Shown: one piece after another, positions 59,596 through 64,000 of the stretch
Layout of the letters: the number at the start of each line of letters is the position of its first letter
Numbering within the stretch: the first letter of the stretch is position 1
Notes under the pieces: generated by a model
The model's input: only the letters and a program-made list of their open reading frames with translations
What the model was told of the DNA's origin: nothing
The model's database searches: none
Translations under genes and position numbers: made by a program
NCBI GenBank assembly: GCA_965198285.1
Contig: OZ240251.1
Coordinates: forward strand, 2,418,001 to 2,482,000
Direction: 5' to 3'
Length of the DNA stretch: 64,000 bases
Source of the DNA: UBA11872 sp965198285
GTDB lineage: Bacteria; Chloroflexota; UBA11872

Positions 59596-60555
59596 GTGGC
59601 GTCGAGCAGCCTCAGCCCAAAGACGGCGGCGGGACTGCGCGCCACGCCCGCGCGCTTGGCGCGCTGGCGCGCCATTCGGAAATGGATGGCCAACCAGGAA
59701 GGTTGGGTTTTCATCTTCCCCTGGGTCGTGGGGTTCGTCTTGCTGGACCTCGTGCCCTACGTGTTCGCCCTCGTGATTTCGTTCCTGAACTGGGATGTGG
59801 GTCGACCGCCGTCGTTCATCGGCTTTCGCAACTATCAGGCCGCCTTTACAGACCCGCTGGTCGGCAAGAGCCTCTGGAACACCGCCTACTACACCCTGTT
59901 TCACGTCCCCGGGTCCACGGTTATCGCGTTTGCGGTGGCCGGCCTGCTCAATCAGAAGGTCAGGGGGATGCCGATTTGGCGCACCATGTATTACATCCCC
60001 TCCGTCACGTCCGGGGTGGGCATGGCGTTGATCTGGATCTGGCTGTTCGCGCCACGCGGGGCGCTCAATGGGATGTTGGGCTGGTTCGGGATTGAGGGCC
60101 CGCGCTGGTTGACCTCGACCACGTGGGCCATGCCGGCGCTCATCATCATGAGCTTTTGGGGTATTGGCGCGTCGATGGTGATCTTCCTGGCCGGCCTGCA
60201 GGGCGTCCCTCAGCATCTCTATGAGGCGGCGGAGGTGGACGGCGGCGGCTGGTGGGCCAAGGTTCGTCATGTGACCATTCCCATGATGACGCCTTACATT
60301 TTCCTGAGCCTGATTCTGGGTGTGATCGGCTCGTTCCAGTCCGTGACTCAGGCGCTCCTGATGACGGAGGGCGGGCCGGACAATGCCACCCTCTTCATCT
60401 TGCTCTATATCTGGATCATGGGCTGGAACGCCTTCAAGATGGGCTACGCCTCGGCGATCTCCTGGATCCTGTTCGCGATCATCTTTGCGGCCACGGTCGT
60501 TCAGTTCTTGGGCGCGCGTCGCTGGGTCTATTACGAATACCAGGAACCCGGCTAG
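59596..60555 (+). CDS. Sugar ABC transporter permease, MalF-like
   Basis: This 319-residue permease has six hydrophobic helices and an EAA loop (EAAEVDGGGWWAKVRHVTIP). The start at GTG 59596 is preceded by GGAGGTGA, a near-perfect Shine-Dalgarno sequence. It opens with WVFIFPWVVGFVLLDLVPYV. With the next gene it forms the channel for the binding protein encoded upstream. Confidence 0.92.
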   Translation: MASSSLSPKTAAGLRATPARLARWRAIRKWMANQEGWVFIFPWVVGFVLLDLVPYVFALVISFLNWDVGRPPSFIGFRNYQAAFTDPLVGKSLWNTAYYTLFHVPGSTVIAFAVAGLLNQKVRGMPIWRTMYYIPSVTSGVGMALIWIWLFAPRGALNGMLGWFGIEGPRWLTSTTWAMPALIIMSFWGIGASMVIFLAGLQGVPQHLYEAAEVDGGGWWAKVRHVTIPMMTPYIFLSLILGVIGSFQSVTQALLMTEGGPDNATLFILLYIWIMGWNAFKMGYASAISWILFAIIFAATVVQFLGARRWVYYEYQEPG

Positions 60556-61431
60556 ATGGCGGCGACGACGGCCCGACTCAAGACGCGCGGAACGGCCACG
60601 TTGCGCGCGATTCGCTGGACGCGTCGCATCCTGCTCTACCTCATCGTCGTGAGCGGTGCTTTCGCCTACATGTACCCCGTGCTCTTCATGCTGCGAACCT
60701 CGCTAACGAAGGAATCCGACCTCTACGTGCTTCCGCCCATCATCATTCCTTGGCCGCCGCTTTGGGAGAACTACTCCATCATGTGGTCGAACGGGCCAAC
60801 CTGGTCATGGATCAAAAACTCCACGATCGTGGTCTCGTTCAGTGTGGTTGCGGAAACGTTGACCAGCGTTTCGGTGGCCTATGGCTTCGCGCGGACCCGA
60901 TTTGCAGGCCGGGACAAGCTCTTTGTTGGAGTGCTGGCGACGATGATGCTGCCCGGCGCGGTGACGCTGATTCCGCGCTGGCTGATCTTCCACCGCCTGG
61001 ACATGATCGATACGCTGTGGCCGCTGCTGATTCCACGCCTGTTCGGTACGGCCTTTTACATCTTCATCATGCGGCAGTTCTTCCTCACACTGCCGCGCGA
61101 GCTTGACGACGCGGCCCGCATCGACGGTGCTTCCCACTTGCAGATCCTGCGAAAAGTCGTGATCCCGCTCTCTGTACCCGCCATTGCCACGATCGCGGTG
61201 TTCTCGTTCATGAATCGCTGGAACGACTTTCTGGAGCCGCTGATCTACCTGCTGCGTACCGAGAACTTGACCCTTGCCGTCGGTTTGCGTTTCTTCGTCT
61301 CCAGGTTCGGCACCGAGTACCACCTGCTGATGGCCGGCGCCATGCTGCTGATCGTGCCGATGATCGTGGCCTTTTTCCTGGCCCAGAAGCAGTTCATTCG
61401 CGGCATCGCGCTAACCGGCATCAAGGGCTAG
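60556..61431 (+). CDS. Sugar ABC transporter permease, MalG-like
   Basis: This 291-residue permease has the EAA-type loop DDAARIDGASHLQILRKVVIP and the usual C-terminus FIRGIALTGIKG. It begins directly after the stop of the previous permease, so translation is coupled. In contrast to the first cluster it has normal length. No ATPase gene follows. Confidence 0.92.
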   Translation: MAATTARLKTRGTATLRAIRWTRRILLYLIVVSGAFAYMYPVLFMLRTSLTKESDLYVLPPIIIPWPPLWENYSIMWSNGPTWSWIKNSTIVVSFSVVAETLTSVSVAYGFARTRFAGRDKLFVGVLATMMLPGAVTLIPRWLIFHRLDMIDTLWPLLIPRLFGTAFYIFIMRQFFLTLPRELDDAARIDGASHLQILRKVVIPLSVPAIATIAVFSFMNRWNDFLEPLIYLLRTENLTLAVGLRFFVSRFGTEYHLLMAGAMLLIVPMIVAFFLAQKQFIRGIALTGIKG

Positions 61432-61552
61432 CAGGCGCCGACCAACCCCAACTCTCGTCCATAGAAGGCCAAGGCGGCAGGCCGCTGTCGCATCAAGCTC
61501 CCCGGCTGTCTATCCTGAGTCCCGGTCTCACTCCAGCGTCCGAGGTCTCCAC

Positions 61553-63046
61553 ATGAACGCCAACCCAACAGGCGGCGACGGGTTTCTGCTGATGGACCGG
61601 GTGGAGTCCTGCCACAACGCAATTCGCGTGGTCTGCCAGGCCGAGAAGCACCCGCTCAACCCCGTGCTGCCGCTGGGCGACATCCACGAGTGGGACTCGA
61701 CGCACTGCGCGCCCTGGTCGTCGCAGAGCATCATCTACGACGAAGAGGCCAAGCTCTTCAAGGCTTGGTACGCGGGCTCAGACATGGGTGGCGCCAGTTG
61801 GTGGGCCACCGGCTATGCCGAGAGCGAAGACGGCGTCAACTGGCACAAGCCGGTCCTGGGGCTGCACGAGTACCAGGGCAGCACCCAAAACAACATTGTC
61901 ATCGAGGGCCGCGGCCCGATCATCAAGGACGAGGCCGAGCCGGACCCCGAGAGACGTTACAAGGGCATCAAGCGTCTGCACAGCTACGCCGGGGAGCCTG
62001 AATACAGTCGGCACGGCGCGCGTGCAATTTTCTCCCCGGACGGCATCCACTGGGCCACGGGCGAGAGGATCCTCTTGCCGCAGTGGGGCGGGCGCCCGCC
62101 CGACGTCGGCGTGCTGGTACGCGACGATCAGGATCCCGACCCCAGCCGACGCTTCAAGACGGTCTATCAGGCCATGGTTCCGCTGGATGAACCGCATCAG
62201 AAGCAGTTCGCGGAACGCCATCACCGCCTGGGCCGCGCCAAGTTCCTGGCCTACGGCCCTGACACCGAAAACTTCCGCTACGCCGACGAAAACCCGCTGA
62301 TTTCACCCAACGACGGCCTTGAGGAAGAGGACCACCACGTCATGATGTCGCCCTACGGCGGCGCCTGGATCATGTGCTACGAGTACGGCTGGCACGTACC
62401 CAGTGCCTACGGACGCTACGGCATGTACGCAGCTGACATCCGTTTCGCCGTGAGCTCGGACGGCGCAAACTTCGATCGCGTTAATCCCCACCAGCCAACC
62501 ATCGCGCGCGGCGCGCACACGGAATGGGACGGCGGCCTGCTGGTCATCTCCGACAAGCCGGTCGTCAAGGACGGCACCATCTATCTGTTCTACGGCGGCG
62601 CGGGCGAGGACTTTACCACCTGGCCGCCGGAAAACAACCTGCCCGGCATCGACTCCGGCTCCGGCAGCGGCTCCGGTCGAGTCGTGCGCATGGGGCTAGC
62701 TACCCTGCGCGAAGACGGCTTCACCTGCCTGCAAACCCCTGATCGGGAAACGCCCGGCCACGCCACCACAACGCCCATCAAGGCGGCAGGCTTGTCAACC
62801 CTGACCCTCAATATCGGCGACGTGCGCCAAAACCGCAGCTGGATCGAAGTCGAGGTTCTCGACGCTGAATCCAACGAGCCCTTGGACGGCTTCACCCGTC
62901 AGGATTCCGACGACATCTTCATCGACGGCCTGCAACGTCCAGTGTCATGGAACGGCAAGAATCTGTCCGACCTGACTGGCGGTCGGTTCAAACTCCGCTT
63001 CTGGCTCTACGGCGCGGCCCGCCTCTACGCCTACGGGCTCACGTAA
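61553..63046 (+). CDS. Glycosidase-like beta-propeller protein
   Basis: This 497-residue protein has repeated propeller-type blades (SEDGVNWHKPV, SPDGIHWATG, SSDGANFDRV, KDGTIYLFYGGAG) as in GH32/43/68-like five-bladed proteins. No signal peptide is seen, and the catalytic acidic triad cannot be set by eye, so activity is unproven. A GSGSGSG linker lies near residue 365. It follows the transporter genes by 121 bases and probably acts on the imported glycan. Confidence 0.7.
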   Translation: MNANPTGGDGFLLMDRVESCHNAIRVVCQAEKHPLNPVLPLGDIHEWDSTHCAPWSSQSIIYDEEAKLFKAWYAGSDMGGASWWATGYAESEDGVNWHKPVLGLHEYQGSTQNNIVIEGRGPIIKDEAEPDPERRYKGIKRLHSYAGEPEYSRHGARAIFSPDGIHWATGERILLPQWGGRPPDVGVLVRDDQDPDPSRRFKTVYQAMVPLDEPHQKQFAERHHRLGRAKFLAYGPDTENFRYADENPLISPNDGLEEEDHHVMMSPYGGAWIMCYEYGWHVPSAYGRYGMYAADIRFAVSSDGANFDRVNPHQPTIARGAHTEWDGGLLVISDKPVVKDGTIYLFYGGAGEDFTTWPPENNLPGIDSGSGSGSGRVVRMGLATLREDGFTCLQTPDRETPGHATTTPIKAAGLSTLTLNIGDVRQNRSWIEVEVLDAESNEPLDGFTRQDSDDIFIDGLQRPVSWNGKNLSDLTGGRFKLRFWLYGAARLYAYGLT

Positions 63047-63077
63047 CCGGCGAGCGCCACTCAGGAGCGACAGCCTT

Positions 63078-64000
63078 GTGAGTTCTCGTTACCCACGACA
63101 GCCGATGGCGGAGACGATTCAGCTACAGGACAGGCCAATAGCTGTTGCCGCGCCACCGGACGCGCTTGTCGTTCGAGAGGACCTCGGGCTGATCGCCGCG
63201 CCCGCGGTCGACGGCCAAATCGTCTACCGCACCGAGCGCGGCACCATCTTTGAGACCCGGGCCGTCAAGACTCCCGGTGGCGACTATCTCCTGATGTTTC
63301 CGACGAACGCCCTGAGCTATCCCGAAGGCCGCTCTCACTATGGCCGCGCCGACCGCAAGGTGAACGATCTCGTGGCACTCCGGTCAAGGGATCGGGGCGA
63401 AACCTGGCAGGGACCAACCCGCCCCATCGACATCGACTACAACCTGCACGGATTCGTCCCGCTCATGCCCCGCGCGGGCAACGGCGTCCCCGAAGGCCGC
63501 ATCTACTGCTTCGGCACACAGCCAATCTGGGCCCTACACACCATTGAGCGCGGCTTGCACGAAAACGCGCCGATTGGCTATCGCTACTCCGACGACGACG
63601 GACACACCTGGTCCGAAGTCCGACTGATTCGCCCCACCAACGATCCCGATTTCACCGGCATGTCAGTCATGCGAATGTGCGAAACCGAGGCCGGTACCTG
63701 GCTGCTGGGCGCCCACGAAGGCGACTGGTCCTACCGCCCGCTCATGACCCGCCAGTACATCCTGCGGTCCGAGAACCAGGGCCAGTCCTGGGAGCTGCTA
63801 CCCGGCGCCCGACACGGCGGCTGGCACGCCGGCGGCTTCAACCGCATGGACGAACTTCGTCCTGTCGACCTCGGCGGCGGCGAGGTCTACGCCATGGCGC
63901 GAACGCCCGAAGGCCACCTTTGGAACCTCCGTAGCCACGACGACGGCCGCACCTGGTCAGACCCGGAACCGACCCCACTCATCCATCCCGACGCCCCGCC
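63078..64000 (+). CDS. Sialidase-like (BNR/Asp-box) protein, 3' end outside window
   Basis: The open frame runs to the last base, giving at least 307 residues. Four Asp-box repeats (S-x-D/N-x-G-x-T/S-W) are visible: SRDRGETW, SDDDGHTW, SENQGQSW and SHDDGRTW, which define six-bladed sialidase-type propellers. No signal peptide is seen. GTG 63078 has AGGAG ten bases upstream; ATG 63105 is an in-frame alternative. It is co-directional with the second transporter set. The missing end prevents a check of the catalytic Tyr/Glu pair. Confidence 0.8.
   Translation, partial: MSSRYPRQPMAETIQLQDRPIAVAAPPDALVVREDLGLIAAPAVDGQIVYRTERGTIFETRAVKTPGGDYLLMFPTNALSYPEGRSHYGRADRKVNDLVALRSRDRGETWQGPTRPIDIDYNLHGFVPLMPRAGNGVPEGRIYCFGTQPIWALHTIERGLHENAPIGYRYSDDDGHTWSEVRLIRPTNDPDFTGMSVMRMCETEAGTWLLGAHEGDWSYRPLMTRQYILRSENQGQSWELLPGARHGGWHAGGFNRMDELRPVDLGGGEVYAMARTPEGHLWNLRSHDDGRTWSDPEPTPLIHPDAP

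Overview
The window reads as chromosomal DNA of a GC-rich bacterium. I place it tentatively in the Chloroflexota (a SAR202, Dehalococcoidia or sponge-symbiont type lineage). The reasons are: lipoprotein sugar-binding proteins with long KEVPVE-type stalks, an LL-diaminopimelate aminotransferase (dapL) next to dapF, a MutL with an endonuclease motif, a ferredoxin-type 2-oxoacid oxidoreductase beside succinyl-CoA synthetase, and a loose collection of enolase-superfamily, phytanoyl-CoA-dioxygenase, gamma-glutamyltransferase and sialidase genes. This placement is inference from gene content. No rRNA, CRISPR array, insertion sequence or prophage was seen; one tRNA and one tyrosine recombinase are present.

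Region 0-24 kb: the 3' end of mutS overlaps mutL, followed by three tandem paralogous membrane proteins of unknown function and an MFS exporter preceded by a possible leader peptide. A minus-strand operon metF-fchA-folD-fhs encodes the tetrahydrofolate one-carbon branch. Its FolD lacks two of the three cyclohydrolase residues, and FchA sits directly upstream as a likely replacement. Two toxin-antitoxin type modules follow (a VapBC-like pair with a clear palindromic operator, and a MNT/HEPN pair), then miaA, two tandem VanZ-like proteins, dapF-dapL-hflX and a ceramidase-like gene, a tyrosine recombinase with a co-oriented zinc-ribbon membrane protein, and a DUF4097-like protein downstream of a striking double palindrome.

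Region 24-40 kb: a carbohydrate-related island. It holds an enolase-superfamily enzyme, a GNAT, a PhyH oxygenase, and a minus-strand cluster made of a sugar-binding lipoprotein, two ABC permeases, two proteins of unknown function, a gamma-glutamyltransferase and a DegT aminotransferase. An M24 peptidase, tRNA-Arg(TCT) and a secreted serine protease with a duplicated N-terminal module follow.

Region 39-54 kb: a minus-strand housekeeping run (M16 peptidase, TPR protein, roadblock protein, ndk, sucC, sucD, 2-oxoacid:ferredoxin oxidoreductase alpha and beta). A plus-strand run carries a small basic COX24-like protein gene on the opposite strand at its head, a TIM-barrel isomerase, split HldE-like kinase and nucleotidyltransferase genes, murJ and a TPP enzyme.

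Region 54-64 kb: a second carbohydrate island with an SDR, a GH32-like protein that lacks the usual acid/base Glu, an amidohydrolase, a second stalked sugar-binding lipoprotein with two permeases, a beta-propeller glycosidase-like protein and the start of a sialidase-like gene. Neither sugar transporter cluster contains an ATPase gene, so both probably use an ATPase encoded elsewhere.
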